Both the position numbers and the translations under genes were made by a program. Under the pieces are notes generated by a model. It ran no database searches. It saw only the letters and a list, made by a program, of their open reading frames with translations, and was not told where the DNA came from. Shown in pieces: positions 36,234-45,661 of a DNA stretch of 64,000 nt (its first letter is position 1; each line of letters opens with the position of its first letter). Source of the DNA: Muribaculaceae bacterium (GTDB taxonomy: Bacteria > Bacteroidota > Bacteroidia > Bacteroidales > Muribaculaceae); NCBI GenBank assembly GCA_017619935.1, contig JAFZRJ010000026.1, positions 46,967 through 110,966 of the forward strand, given 5' to 3'.

Positions 36234-37142
36234 ATGAAAAAATCTTTGCTTTTTCTGGCCTTATTAGGCTTGGTTTTGACTTTCTCGGCCTGTGGCGACG
36301 ATGAACCGGGCATTAATCATGACCGCGACTTGGTCATGGAAGTTAAAGCATTAACACACGCCGCATCAAACAACGGCACACAAGAGCCCACCATCACCCT
36401 GACCGACGTCAATAAATTCACCGTTCACCAGAAAACGCTCACCATGGATTTCGCGCTGAAAGCCACCATCGGCGGCCAAGAGCATTCGTTCAACATCAAT
36501 GGAGTTCCCGTGCAGCAAACCGAAGGTTCCTACCGATTCAACTTCAACCAGGCGCAGACCACCGACGCGGCGGTGACCAACCTGAAAGGAATGGTCGATT
36601 TTTCCGACCCCATGGGCATCTTCCAGTATGACTGGAACGGATACCATGTGTGCGTGACCATTCCCGATGTGTTCTTCGAGCAGGTGCGGCTCAATTTCAA
36701 GTACTCCGACGGTGTGACCAGCCAATATAACGATTCTTGGTTTACGCTTAAGGTGGCCGCTCAAAAGGCCGATTTCATCATCGATCAAATTGAAATCGCC
36801 CACGACTACATGAAGTCGGGTGATGAATACAAACGAACAGGGCAATACCTCAAGTCCATCACAGGTAAAGATGTAAAGATGCAACCCACCGCACAAGGGT
36901 TTAACCTTAGTGCCGAACAAATAGAAACTATCGCCATCACCGGCACCGACATTAAAACCGACTACTACCCCATCTACAACTTGAACACCAACGTGAATCT
37001 GGTCAATGGCACCATCGCCTCCACATTTGTCTTGAAACATGTGCTGGAGCGCAGTAACAACGAGCAGAAGACCCCCACCAAGTGGGAAGACATCGCCGTG
37101 ACGGCTAACGGAAAGATTTTCCGCGACAAAATGTTCAACTAA
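36234..37142 (+). CDS. Lipoprotein of unknown function
   Basis: A 302-residue protein with a lipoprotein signal (lipobox FSAC, Cys near residue 20, followed by GDDEP, a typical Bacteroidales surface-export-like acidic start). The mature part is beta-rich, with regular Tyr/Phe/Trp residues (IFQYDWNGYHV), like the DUF4840-type families seen in gut Bacteroidales, but I cannot assign it firmly. It has its own -7 box and a strong terminator. Confidence 0.68.
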   Translation: MKKSLLFLALLGLVLTFSACGDDEPGINHDRDLVMEVKALTHAASNNGTQEPTITLTDVNKFTVHQKTLTMDFALKATIGGQEHSFNINGVPVQQTEGSYRFNFNQAQTTDAAVTNLKGMVDFSDPMGIFQYDWNGYHVCVTIPDVFFEQVRLNFKYSDGVTSQYNDSWFTLKVAAQKADFIIDQIEIAHDYMKSGDEYKRTGQYLKSITGKDVKMQPTAQGFNLSAEQIETIAITGTDIKTDYYPIYNLNTNVNLVNGTIASTFVLKHVLERSNNEQKTPTKWEDIAVTANGKIFRDKMFN

Positions 37143-37205
37143 CCATACAGGGGTACAAGACACAGGAAATGCTTTCATAGGCTTGTTTTCTTAAAAATTT
37201 GAAAT

Positions 37206-37231
37206 AAAATGCGCCAATTGGCGCATTTTTT
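37206..37231 (+). terminator. Rho-independent terminator after the lipoprotein gene
   Basis: A perfect 10-bp stem, AAAATGCGCC (37206-37215) with GGCGCATTTT (37220-37229), a 4-nt AATT loop and a T tract. Confidence 0.85.
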
Positions 37232-37254
37232 GCATTCGGTTGAAGAAAAAGCCG

Positions 37255-37262
37255 TAACTTTA
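37255..37262 (+). promoter_or_regulatory. -7 box close to the ECF sigma start codon
   Basis: TAACTTTA at 37255-37262 lies only 8 nt before the ATG at 37271, so the leader would be a few bases at most. A TTTG at 37229-37232 gives a slightly long 22-nt spacer. Confidence 0.4.
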
Positions 37263-37270
37263 CACTCACA

Positions 37271-37831
37271 ATGGCATCTCGAAGCACATACGACGAAGAA
37301 GCGGTCGTCGAACGACTGCATCATCAGGATACCGCCCGTGAGGCTTTCGGAGAAGTGATTTCTCACTACTCCAGTTCGCTTTATTGGCAGATTCGTCGCA
37401 TGGTCATCGACCATGACGATGCCAACGACGTGCTCCAAAACACGTTCCTCAAAGCATGGACCAGCATCGACAACTTCCGTGGCGACGCCAAACTCTCGAC
37501 GTGGCTCTTCAAGATTGCCATCAACGAGTCCATCACTTTCATCAACAAGAAAAAAGCACAAAACAATATTTCGCTCGACGATGACGACAGTTTTCTGGTC
37601 AACACGCTGGAAAGCGACCGATGGTTCGACGGCGATGAAGCACAAATCAAGTTGCAACAAGCCATCGCCACACTGCCCGAAAAACAACGACTCGTCTTCA
37701 ACATGCGTTATTACGACGACATGAAATACGAAGACATGTCACAAATTTTGGGAACCTCCACTGGTGCATTAAAAGCCAGTTATCACCACGCCATCAAAAA
37801 AATCGAGACATTTTTTGAGGAACATGATTAA
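37271..37831 (+). CDS. ECF-type RNA polymerase sigma factor
   Basis: The 186-residue protein has region 2 (about residues 25-95, with DANDVLQNTFLKAW and a -10-binding helix) and region 4 (about 125-180, with KYEDMSQILGTSTGALKASYHHA as helix-turn-helix), the minimal two-domain layout of RpoE-like factors. It directs transcription of an envelope-stress regulon when freed from an anti-sigma factor. The next two genes, a single-pass membrane protein and a Spy-like protein, fit such a circuit. Confidence 0.9.
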   Translation: MASRSTYDEEAVVERLHHQDTAREAFGEVISHYSSSLYWQIRRMVIDHDDANDVLQNTFLKAWTSIDNFRGDAKLSTWLFKIAINESITFINKKKAQNNISLDDDDSFLVNTLESDRWFDGDEAQIKLQQAIATLPEKQRLVFNMRYYDDMKYEDMSQILGTSTGALKASYHHAIKKIETFFEEHD

Positions 37832-37864
37832 ACCTTTCTTAACTTATTCAGTCAAAACGATGTC

Positions 37865-38257
37865 ATGAAACAAGAAGAAAGCGAAATACTGAAACAAATA
37901 GGTAAGGACCCGGGGTTCAAAATCCCCGAGAATTACTTTGATGACTTCAACGCACGCATGATGGACTTGCTCCCCGAGGTGGAAATCACCGAAGTGGACA
38001 ACAAGCCCTCGTTGTGGGTGACGGTGCGGCCTTATATCTACATGGCCGCAATGTTTGCCGGTGTGTGGTGCATGATGAAAGTGTTCACGCATTTCAACCA
38101 AAACATCAGCGCTGAACAACGGGTGAGTGAAGTCGCCACAGGCATCTACATCGACAACAACGCCGACGAGTTCATCATGAGCGGTGGAGCCAGCGACTAC
38201 GATATCATGTCATACGAAGACAGCGTACTTATGGACGCCAACGAAACACAAGATTAA
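37865..38257 (+). CDS. Single-pass membrane protein, candidate anti-sigma factor
   Basis: A 130-residue protein with a cytoplasmic N-terminal half (about 1-48) containing the pattern PENYFDDFNARMMDLLP, one membrane helix (about 55-72), and an acidic periplasmic tail. It lacks a recognisable zinc anti-sigma domain, but the PENYF start is common in Bacteroidales proteins coded right after ECF sigma genes. Its position 33 nt after the sigma gene is the main evidence. Confidence 0.65.
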   Translation: MKQEESEILKQIGKDPGFKIPENYFDDFNARMMDLLPEVEITEVDNKPSLWVTVRPYIYMAAMFAGVWCMMKVFTHFNQNISAEQRVSEVATGIYIDNNADEFIMSGGASDYDIMSYEDSVLMDANETQD

Positions 38258-38336
38258 TAACTGCATTAATGTCCGCAGATTACGACCAGTTACTCCTGGA
38301 TGTGGTTTGCGGATATTTTTTAATAATATGACCATT

Positions 38337-38765
38337 ATGAGAAAGATATTGACCGTGTTGATGATTGCAGCGATAGCCACCACAGTGGCGGCACAAGGCA
38401 ATCGCTCAAAGTGGGGACAGGAAATGCTGGAAGCCAAGCATAAAATGATTATTGAGACCGTGGGACTCACCCCTACACAGCAAGAGCAGTTCATGCCGGT
38501 CTACGAAGAGATGGAACGGGAAATCTACCAAACCAATCGCGACGCACGCACGCTGGCGGCCGAAGTCGAAAAGAAAAAATCGCCAACCGACAGCGAGTAT
38601 GCACAAGCGGCCGAAGCCATCTCGAGAGCCAAAGTGAGAGAAGGAGAAATTGAAGCCAAATACTTCGCCAAATTCTCCAAGATGCTCAGCAAGCGCCAAC
38701 TCTTCCTACTAAAACAGGCTGAAACGAAATTCACGCGCACCATGCTGCAAGGTCGCAAGAAATAA
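38337..38765 (+). CDS. Spy/CpxP-like periplasmic protein
   Basis: The ATG at 38337 gives a 142-residue protein with a signal peptide (ends near TTVAAQ). The mature chain is almost entirely helical and charged, with LTPTQQEQFMPVYEEMEREI and SKRQLFLLKQAE, resembling the LTxxQ pairs of Spy/CpxP chaperone-sensors. It follows the ECF sigma and membrane protein genes and is likely under the same control. An ATG at 38328 is also possible. Confidence 0.68.
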   Translation: MRKILTVLMIAAIATTVAAQGNRSKWGQEMLEAKHKMIIETVGLTPTQQEQFMPVYEEMEREIYQTNRDARTLAAEVEKKKSPTDSEYAQAAEAISRAKVREGEIEAKYFAKFSKMLSKRQLFLLKQAETKFTRTMLQGRKK

Positions 38766-38789
38766 CCGGCACTGCAGGCACGACATCAC

Positions 38790-38838
38790 ACAAGCCTTTC
38801 TAGCTCGGCTAGACTTCTAGCTCACTAGGAAGGCTTGT
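38790..38838 (+). terminator. Long hairpin with four CTAG units, terminator-like
   Basis: ACAAGCCTTTCTAG (38790-38803) pairs with CTAGGAAGGCTTGT (38825-38838) with one wobble; the loop itself can pair (CTAG at 38809 and 38817). Four CTAG words are spaced 9, 8 and 8 nt apart. No T tract follows. It occupies the 128-nt gap before the macroglobulin gene. Confidence 0.55.
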
Positions 38839-38893
38839 TGGCAAAATAACACTCGAGCATTATTTTAATACAAGCACATTAATCACTTACGCT

Positions 38894-41800
38894 ATGAAAC
38901 TATATCGATTCCTTTTATTATTTATCATTATGGCCCTTTTCCCTTCATGGTCACAGGGCAAAGAGAAACCTGTGGTCGATTTCAACTATCCACAAGATGT
39001 GTCTAAAAACGCCATCAGCGACCTCAACCGAGCGCTGAAGACTGGCGACGGGCAAACGGTGGTTGATGCCTTGGTACGTTACAGTGTTGCACAAAGCGGT
39101 ATTTCACAAGAGTGCATGCCATCTATCGTGTCACGCATTGACTCCACGATCGCTCTGGAGAAAAAGCCCGAAATCAAAGCCTTACTCTACTACTTGGAGG
39201 CAGAGGTTTTCAAATCTTATAGCAGACATTACAACCGTCGCGACCGCGTCAATCCCACCGAAGAAGGGCTCCCCGCCGATTACACCGAATGGGACAGAGC
39301 CCAATTCAATCAGAAGATTGCCGAACTCATCAGCAAAGCATTAAGCCAGCCCGAGGCGCTCAAGGCTGTTCCGGTCAAACAATTAAATGGCATACTTACC
39401 TTCGACGAGATGGGCACGGTCTATGTGCCCACGCTCTTGGAGTTCCTCTCGATGAAATGTGAGGAACTGGCCGATAATTGTGACCTCGACATACTGGAGA
39501 AACGCATTGCCGATGACTGGGACAAAGCAACCGAAGGTAACGTCCCGGCACATATCTTCGCTCTAGTGCAACACAACAGTTTCGGGAAGATTGATATATA
39601 TAAGAAATACAGCGATAATGTTCATTCAGGCCTTGCGCTTGATGAAGCCGGGACCTACAACGACAACTACCCCTATTTCAAGGAATACCTCAGCAAATAC
39701 CCCGATTCTTACTATGCACCAGCCATCCAGAACAACATCTACACACTGGAATCGAAGAATATAGAATTGAATTATCCCGACTATGCCACCACGCGCAATA
39801 AAATCAAGGTGGACGTCTCCATCAAGAACGTCAATGATTTCACCGTCAGCGTTTATCGTATGCCCGACAAATTTGTCCTTGAGGACAACAGCCGTTACGG
39901 CAAGGACATCCAGGTAAGCGACCTCAAACTGATTCACACCGAAGAGCACCACATCGACGGAACTGTACCATTTCGTGACCACAACTACACCATCGAGTTG
40001 GACGCGCTGCCCTACGGCAACTATTTCATATTGCCGTCGTACAAGGCCGAAGGCAAGAAAATGCTCAAAGAAAAAGTGTCCCGGTCACGAGTGTTGACGG
40101 TTACCGACATCATGCTTTTCAACATCAGTGAAAGCGTCAGCACCAAGACCAATGACAAAAAGAAATACGTAAGTGGCATCAATCGCGTGATGGCTGTTGA
40201 CGCTTATACGGGAGCGCCACTCAAGGATGTCTCAATTATCGGCATGAAACTGAAGGGAACCACCGATAGCAACGGGTGCTTTGAATTGCCTGAAAACCTT
40301 ATCGTTGAACACGAAAATTTCAGAGCACAGAAAGGCGATGACAAATTTGGCCCCACGCTGTCGTTCTATTCCAATTCACGAGATAAAAGCAGCAACACCA
40401 GCGCCGAGGTCTTTACCGACCTGGCCATCTATCGACCAGGAGAGAACATTCAGTGGGCCGTCATCATGTACGAAACCGCCACTAATATGCGCCGGGTGCT
40501 GACCAACCGCAACTTGCGACTGGTGCTTCGTGACCCCAATGGTGAAGGTGTCGATACGGTCGACGTTGTCACCGATGACTACGGGCGCGCCCACGGCAAG
40601 TTTGCCATTCCAACCGACCGTATGAACGGCAGTTACTCCATTGTTGTTTACAACGGCCATAACACCAGAAACAGCGTGGATTATCACCACGTCGATGTGA
40701 GCGAATACAAGACCCCGACCTTCGCTGTCACATTCCCTGACGCGCGTTTCAACTTCGTCAAAGACGAGCCTGTGAAGATTTCTGGACTCGTTGAAACCTA
40801 CAGCGGAATGCCCGTAGCCAATGCCGAGGTTCTGTTGCAGCTTTATCAGAACGAATGGAGCTGGTGGTGGCGTTACAGTAGCCGCGACAAGGGCGTACTG
40901 CTTCGCGACAGCGTGGTAACCACCGATAATGAAGGCAAATTCACCATTGAATTCCCCGCCAATTTGTTCAAAGAGAATACCTCAAAATATTATCGTTGGG
41001 CTTATTACAATTACTCACTGCACGCTCAATGCACCGACGCCGCTGGAGAAACCCAGGAGGCGGAGCACAAGTTCATCGTGGGTGAGCGACAAGGGCTTGA
41101 GTTTACCAACTCCGACATCACCCATGTCAATACCGAACCCGTCAAACTGCCGTTGGTGTATAACACAACCAGTGAAACCGAAACCTCAATCACCTGCAAC
41201 TGGGAGTTGAAAAATATCAACACCAAAGAAGTGGTCGCCAAAGGTACGCTCAACACCGACAAGCCGGTACTGGACTTGACCAAGATTCCTTCGGGACAAT
41301 ACCAAATCAAAGTGTCAATCCCCGGAATGGAAGACGACCCCGACGGTTATGAAATAGCGACAATCACCCTCTACCGTCTCACCGACAAAGAAGCCCCCAT
41401 CAAGGACAAGCCCATGTGGATTCCCACGGCAGGAAGAAGTGTTGACGACAACAATGTGGCACACATCACCATCGGCACCAGCACGCCTGAGGCGCACATC
41501 TACTATATCGCGCAATCGCGTCAGGAAATTCTAGCCGAAGGGTGGCTACATTATAAGCCTGGTATGCACCAACTGAACATCCCCATTCCACGCAACAACG
41601 AAGAGTTCATCACTGTCAAGTTCATCACTGTCTATAAAAAAGAGACGTTCACCGAAAGCTTCACGATGGCTGCGCCGGCTTGCGCCCAGAAACTCAACGT
41701 GAAGGTCACCACTTTCCGCGACAAACTTGTTCCCGGCGAGCGTGAACACTGGACCATGCAACTGGTGGACAAAGACGGCAAGCCACACCAAGGCGCACTG

Positions 41801-44443
41801 ATGCTTGAGATGATGGACAAGGCCATCAACAGCCTTGCCGACAACACTTGGCGGTTCAGCGTTCCACTCTATAGTTCTTCGCTCTTCTCAACGCGCACCA
41901 TGACGCTGAGAGGAAACAGCTCCACCAACTTGAGTTGGGCAAAGAATTCGTTAAGCGAAAATCATTTCCAACTTCCCGACCTATACCTTTACAACCAGAA
42001 TTTCTTCAGTTATTTGGGATATGGTGAAAGACTCGGGGCAGCAGCAGGCTCGGCGGTTTATAATTCTTATGCACCGAGAATGATGAAAAGTGCCCGGGTC
42101 GAAGAAGCGACCGTCGATATGTTGGTCGCAGAAGAATCGGCCAGCATTGAGGGTGGCAAAGGAATGCCCGAAGAGCAAAAAAGTATCATGGACAACATCA
42201 AGCTGCGTGAAGCCGACGTGAAGACCGCTTTGTGGATGCCTATGCTCACCAGTGATGAGCAAGGCAACGTACAGATTGAATTTGACGCACCGGAATTCAA
42301 CACCACTTGGATCATGCAGGCCATCGGGTACGATACCGACCTTTACAGCAACAGCGTCACACGCGAAGTGCTGACCCAAAAGCCCATTATGGTCAAATCG
42401 AGCCTGCCACGATTCTTGCGTCAAGGCGATGTGGTGACACTGGCCGCCAACGTGCAGAATGCCACCGAGACAGCCACTAAGGCCACATCTGTCATCGAAC
42501 TGTTCAATCCACGCACTGGTGAAATCTACACGTCACAGACCATCCCCGTTGAATTGGGCGCCAAGGGAACACAGGCTGTGAAAATCAACTGGACGGTCCC
42601 CAGCGACATTCCTTTTGCTGGTTTCCGCGTTAAGGCCGCCAGCGACACCTATGGCGACGGTGAACAGGTCATGATTCCCGTCCTTGAATCCATCTCGCCG
42701 GTGATTGAGACCCAGCCCTTCTACATCGAAGCCGGCAAACAACAATTCGTGACCGACTTACCCACGTTTACCGAGGATGCTCGTGTCACCCTTGAGTATT
42801 GCGACAACCCCGTGTGGTACTGCGTGACGGCGCTGCCCACCATCTTCGACGAGAATTACGAAATCGCGACCCGCATGGCTCACAACTTGTTTGCCATCGA
42901 GGTGGCACAGGGTGTAGCCAACGCGCAACCTCAAATTCGTGAAGCCGTCAACTACTGGAAGACGCACGAAGAAGATTCCACGTTGATATCGATGCTGGCT
43001 AAAAACCAAGACTTGAAAATCGGCACACTGCTTGCTTCACCTTGGGTACGCGAGGCCGACCGGCAGACCCTGCGCATGTCACGCCTCAACGAACTCTTTG
43101 ACGCACAACTCATGGCCAAAGAGAGGAACAATATCATTGAAGCCCTCAAGAAGCTGCAAATGGGTGATGGCGGATGGACATGGTTCCGTTATCCCGGATG
43201 TAAATCATCGGTATGGGTGACCGAGGAAGTGCTTGAGTTGATTGGCGAAATCCGTCACTTGGGTTACTTGCACGACAACCCCACCCTCAACCAGATGACC
43301 GAACGCGCATTGAATTACCTTGACACGGAATACTTGCGAATGTACAAGGAAAATAAAAACAAGAAAGACCTGGGCTGGTTCACCAGTTATGCTTATGTGC
43401 GTACGCTGTACAAAGATGTGCCCATCAAGGGCGAAATGAAGAAAGTGTTCGACAAGACACTGAAATACATGGACAAGAACTGGCGCAACGGACTTTCGCT
43501 GGGCGAGAAAGCATTCTTCGCCTTGACGCTCAACCGCAATGGTTACCACGAGACTTCACGCAACATCATGGAAAGCGTACGGCAATTCGCACTGGTGAAA
43601 CCGGAATTGGGCATGTACTGGGACAACCTGCAAATGGGTTGGCGCTATATCGATAAAGTGGCGGTGACCTCAACCATCCTGCAAGCCCTCAATGAGTGTG
43701 ACCCACGCCAGCAAGAGTTGGACAACGTACGCAAGTGGATGCTGCTCATGAAACAAAGCAACGATTGGGGTTCTTCAAGTCTGGCCGCCGATGCGGTTTA
43801 CACGCTGCTCTCGACTGGCAGCCAGTGGCTGGAACGCAATCCCATGCCCACCGTCACGGTTGGAGGCGAAAAGGTGGAGTTTGACAAGGTTGACGAGTAT
43901 CTGGGATATTGCCGCAAGACCATTCCGGCACGCTCGGGTGCTTCGGTGATTATCGAGCGCGACGGCAACAGTCCCGCTTGGGGTTCCATCTACTCCCAGT
44001 TCCGCTCCAAGATGACCGACATCAAGGAGCAGTCCATCACCGAGCTGAGCCTCAACAAGGAATTCTATCGTTACAACAGCGACGGCACCCTCTCGGCAGT
44101 CAACAGTTTCAAGGTGGGCGACAAGGTGCAGGTGCGATTGGTCATCAAGAACAACAAGGACATGGACTTTGTGACCTTGAAGGATGAACGTGCCGCTTGT
44201 TTCGAGCCTGTCTATAAAACCAGCCATTACGAGCGTGCCGACTACTCCTGGTATTACCACGAGACGAAGGACGCCATCACCAATCTGTTCTTCACCGATC
44301 TGCAAAAGGGCACCCACGTCATCAACTACGACGTGTATGTCACTGCCACTGGCCAGTTCAGCGCCGGCATCGCCACCATACAATGCCAGTATGCGCCACA
44401 ACTCACGGCACACAGTGCAGGCCGGACCATCAGCGTTGAATAA
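38894..44443 (+). CDS. Alpha-2-macroglobulin-like protein without thioester motif
   Basis: This 1849-residue secreted protein has a signal peptide (about 1-22), an N-terminal helical region of about 270 residues, then MG-type beta domains, including the MG2-like segment near residue 505 (SAEVFTDLAIYRPGENIQW), the A2M-domain marker LWMPMLTSDEQGNVQIEFDAPEFNTTW near 1115 (quoted in parts: LWMPMLT and FNTTW), and a helical TED-like domain (about 1310-1620). I found no C-[LG]-E-Q thioester sequence, so it probably acts as an inhibitor or scaffold without covalent trapping, like the YfaS group. No pbpC lies nearby. Likely role: protection of the envelope from proteases. Confidence 0.86.
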   Translation: MKLYRFLLLFIIMALFPSWSQGKEKPVVDFNYPQDVSKNAISDLNRALKTGDGQTVVDALVRYSVAQSGISQECMPSIVSRIDSTIALEKKPEIKALLYYLEAEVFKSYSRHYNRRDRVNPTEEGLPADYTEWDRAQFNQKIAELISKALSQPEALKAVPVKQLNGILTFDEMGTVYVPTLLEFLSMKCEELADNCDLDILEKRIADDWDKATEGNVPAHIFALVQHNSFGKIDIYKKYSDNVHSGLALDEAGTYNDNYPYFKEYLSKYPDSYYAPAIQNNIYTLESKNIELNYPDYATTRNKIKVDVSIKNVNDFTVSVYRMPDKFVLEDNSRYGKDIQVSDLKLIHTEEHHIDGTVPFRDHNYTIELDALPYGNYFILPSYKAEGKKMLKEKVSRSRVLTVTDIMLFNISESVSTKTNDKKKYVSGINRVMAVDAYTGAPLKDVSIIGMKLKGTTDSNGCFELPENLIVEHENFRAQKGDDKFGPTLSFYSNSRDKSSNTSAEVFTDLAIYRPGENIQWAVIMYETATNMRRVLTNRNLRLVLRDPNGEGVDTVDVVTDDYGRAHGKFAIPTDRMNGSYSIVVYNGHNTRNSVDYHHVDVSEYKTPTFAVTFPDARFNFVKDEPVKISGLVETYSGMPVANAEVLLQLYQNEWSWWWRYSSRDKGVLLRDSVVTTDNEGKFTIEFPANLFKENTSKYYRWAYYNYSLHAQCTDAAGETQEAEHKFIVGERQGLEFTNSDITHVNTEPVKLPLVYNTTSETETSITCNWELKNINTKEVVAKGTLNTDKPVLDLTKIPSGQYQIKVSIPGMEDDPDGYEIATITLYRLTDKEAPIKDKPMWIPTAGRSVDDNNVAHITIGTSTPEAHIYYIAQSRQEILAEGWLHYKPGMHQLNIPIPRNNEEFITVKFITVYKKETFTESFTMAAPACAQKLNVKVTTFRDKLVPGEREHWTMQLVDKDGKPHQGALMLEMMDKAINSLADNTWRFSVPLYSSSLFSTRTMTLRGNSSTNLSWAKNSLSENHFQLPDLYLYNQNFFSYLGYGERLGAAAGSAVYNSYAPRMMKSARVEEATVDMLVAEESASIEGGKGMPEEQKSIMDNIKLREADVKTALWMPMLTSDEQGNVQIEFDAPEFNTTWIMQAIGYDTDLYSNSVTREVLTQKPIMVKSSLPRFLRQGDVVTLAANVQNATETATKATSVIELFNPRTGEIYTSQTIPVELGAKGTQAVKINWTVPSDIPFAGFRVKAASDTYGDGEQVMIPVLESISPVIETQPFYIEAGKQQFVTDLPTFTEDARVTLEYCDNPVWYCVTALPTIFDENYEIATRMAHNLFAIEVAQGVANAQPQIREAVNYWKTHEEDSTLISMLAKNQDLKIGTLLASPWVREADRQTLRMSRLNELFDAQLMAKERNNIIEALKKLQMGDGGWTWFRYPGCKSSVWVTEEVLELIGEIRHLGYLHDNPTLNQMTERALNYLDTEYLRMYKENKNKKDLGWFTSYAYVRTLYKDVPIKGEMKKVFDKTLKYMDKNWRNGLSLGEKAFFALTLNRNGYHETSRNIMESVRQFALVKPELGMYWDNLQMGWRYIDKVAVTSTILQALNECDPRQQELDNVRKWMLLMKQSNDWGSSSLAADAVYTLLSTGSQWLERNPMPTVTVGGEKVEFDKVDEYLGYCRKTIPARSGASVIIERDGNSPAWGSIYSQFRSKMTDIKEQSITELSLNKEFYRYNSDGTLSAVNSFKVGDKVQVRLVIKNNKDMDFVTLKDERAACFEPVYKTSHYERADYSWYYHETKDAITNLFFTDLQKGTHVINYDVYVTATGQFSAGIATIQCQYAPQLTAHSAGRTISVE

Positions 44444-44463
44444 TTGTTCCTTTAGATTAACCC

Positions 44464-44514
44464 GTTGCCTCCCCGATGAGATACATATTTCTCGACGGGG
44501 AGGCAGTTTTTTTC
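44464..44514 (+). terminator. Strong terminator after the macroglobulin gene
   Basis: TGCCTCCCCG (44466-44475) pairs with CGGGGAGGCA (44496-44505), with a second inner stem (GAGA/TCTC), followed by a run of seven T. Confidence 0.85.
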
Positions 44515-44520
44515 ATTTTT

Positions 44521-44552
44521 TTTGAGTCGTTCCCATTTTTTTTGTAATTTTG
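44521..44552 (+). promoter_or_regulatory. Bacteroidetes promoter for the WDFPQN lipoprotein cluster
   Basis: TTTG at 44521-44524, a 20-nt spacer and TAATTTTG at 44545-44552 match the consensus exactly. The start codon follows about 73 nt after the predicted start site. Confidence 0.78.
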
Positions 44553-44632
44553 TGCACTGTTTCCTTCGTGGAAACACTACTGAAATCGTCTAATTGACTT
44601 TTATACTTTTTATTAACCATATTATTTCAACT

Positions 44633-45529
44633 ATGAAAAAGATTTATTTATTGATCGCAGTTGCTCTCACCGCTATGGCAACTGTAAGTTGCGGCAACGC
44701 TGAGAACAATGCCGACGGTACCGACAGCACCGCTACCGAGCAAACGACCGAAACGGCCGCTGTGAATCCCTGGCCCTGGGACTTTCCCCAGAATGTGAAA
44801 ATCGAAGCCGAAGAAGGACAATGGGTTCTCTCGCCCTATACTTTCTATCCTGGCGCTCTTAAGGATGGTGAAGATCCTGCCGAGAAAGTTCTGATTTTCT
44901 ATTCGACCAAGATGACCTCTGTGGGCGACACCAAATCTACAGTCAACAACGATGTTGAAATGCCCAATGCACTCATCATTCCTCTGGCAAAGGACGCTCA
45001 AGCCAAGAAGGGTGACATTCTGCTCACTTGGTGGCAAAAAGGTAGTGGCATGAAGCGCGCCATCGTGAAGGACGCCAGCAATCCTGCCGAGCCCAAGGTG
45101 GATTACCTCGACATGGAATACAGCGACGATCCCGAGAAGCCCGGATTCGCACAGCGTGAAGCAGACCAGCAACTCAAGCCCGGCACATTCAACATCCTCA
45201 CCGATGGCGAATGGCAACCCGGAGCACAAGTGGCCTGCAAGAACGACCGTGGCGAGTGGGATGCTGCCACACTGCTTTATGAGCAGGACAGCAAGGTGCT
45301 CGTACTTGGTTTCAGCGACAAGGTGAAAGCCTACAAGAAAGACGATGTGAAACTCATTCCTTTCAAGGAGAACATCAACGTGGGCGACAAGGTGTATGCT
45401 AAATGGGTAGCTGGCTACAAAGAGGGCTATACCGTGACCAAGGTTGACAAGAACCTGGGCCGCTACTGGGTCGAGAAAGACGGCAAGACTGAGGTGAAGG
45501 CATTTGGCGAAGTTACCAAGCTGCTCTAA
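44633..45529 (+). CDS. Lipoprotein, paralogue A of an unrecognised WDFPQN family
   Basis: The ATG at 44633 gives 298 residues: a lipoprotein signal (MKKIYLLIAVALTAMATVSC), a Thr/Glu-rich linker, then a domain starting PWPWDFPQNVKIEAE. Conserved blocks with the gene at 46622 are IFYSTKM, MPNALIIPL, KKGDI-LTWWQ, ASNPAEPKVDYLDM and FAQREADQQLKPG. The last 110 residues contain two short beta units (GAQVACKNDRGEW and GDKVYAKW...GYTVTKV) that look SH3- or Tudor-like. It is probably anchored in the outer membrane. I do not recognise the family and assign no function. Confidence 0.72.
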   Translation: MKKIYLLIAVALTAMATVSCGNAENNADGTDSTATEQTTETAAVNPWPWDFPQNVKIEAEEGQWVLSPYTFYPGALKDGEDPAEKVLIFYSTKMTSVGDTKSTVNNDVEMPNALIIPLAKDAQAKKGDILLTWWQKGSGMKRAIVKDASNPAEPKVDYLDMEYSDDPEKPGFAQREADQQLKPGTFNILTDGEWQPGAQVACKNDRGEWDAATLLYEQDSKVLVLGFSDKVKAYKKDDVKLIPFKENINVGDKVYAKWVAGYKEGYTVTKVDKNLGRYWVEKDGKTEVKAFGEVTKLL

Positions 45530-45548
45530 TCACACGTCAAACCCAACA

Positions 45549-45583
45549 AAAAGGGAGTCCCCACGCGGGATTCCCTTTTGTTT
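45549..45583 (+). terminator. Rho-independent terminator
   Basis: AAAAGGGAGTCCC (45549-45561) pairs with GGGATTCCCTTTT (45567-45579), one wobble, 5-nt loop, then GTTT. It separates paralogue A from the next lipoprotein gene. Confidence 0.8.
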
Positions 45584-45604
45584 ACCCACTTTTCCTAAAT
45601 ATTT

Positions 45605-45635
45605 TTTGCCCTATCAAAAAGTTTAAGTATTTTTG
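45605..45635 (+). promoter_or_regulatory. Promoter of the middle lipoprotein gene
   Basis: TTTG at 45605-45608, a 19-nt spacer and TATTTTTG at 45628-45635. The box covers a GTG in frame at 45635, which rules that codon out as the start. Confidence 0.6.
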
Positions 45636-45661
45636 TGCCCTCATACAAAATGCACAATGCT

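Noticed and set aside
45635-45661. GTG at 45635 as the start of the middle lipoprotein
   Set aside because: It overlaps the -7 promoter box, so it would lie upstream of the transcript start; the ATG at 45662 gives a standard lipoprotein signal.
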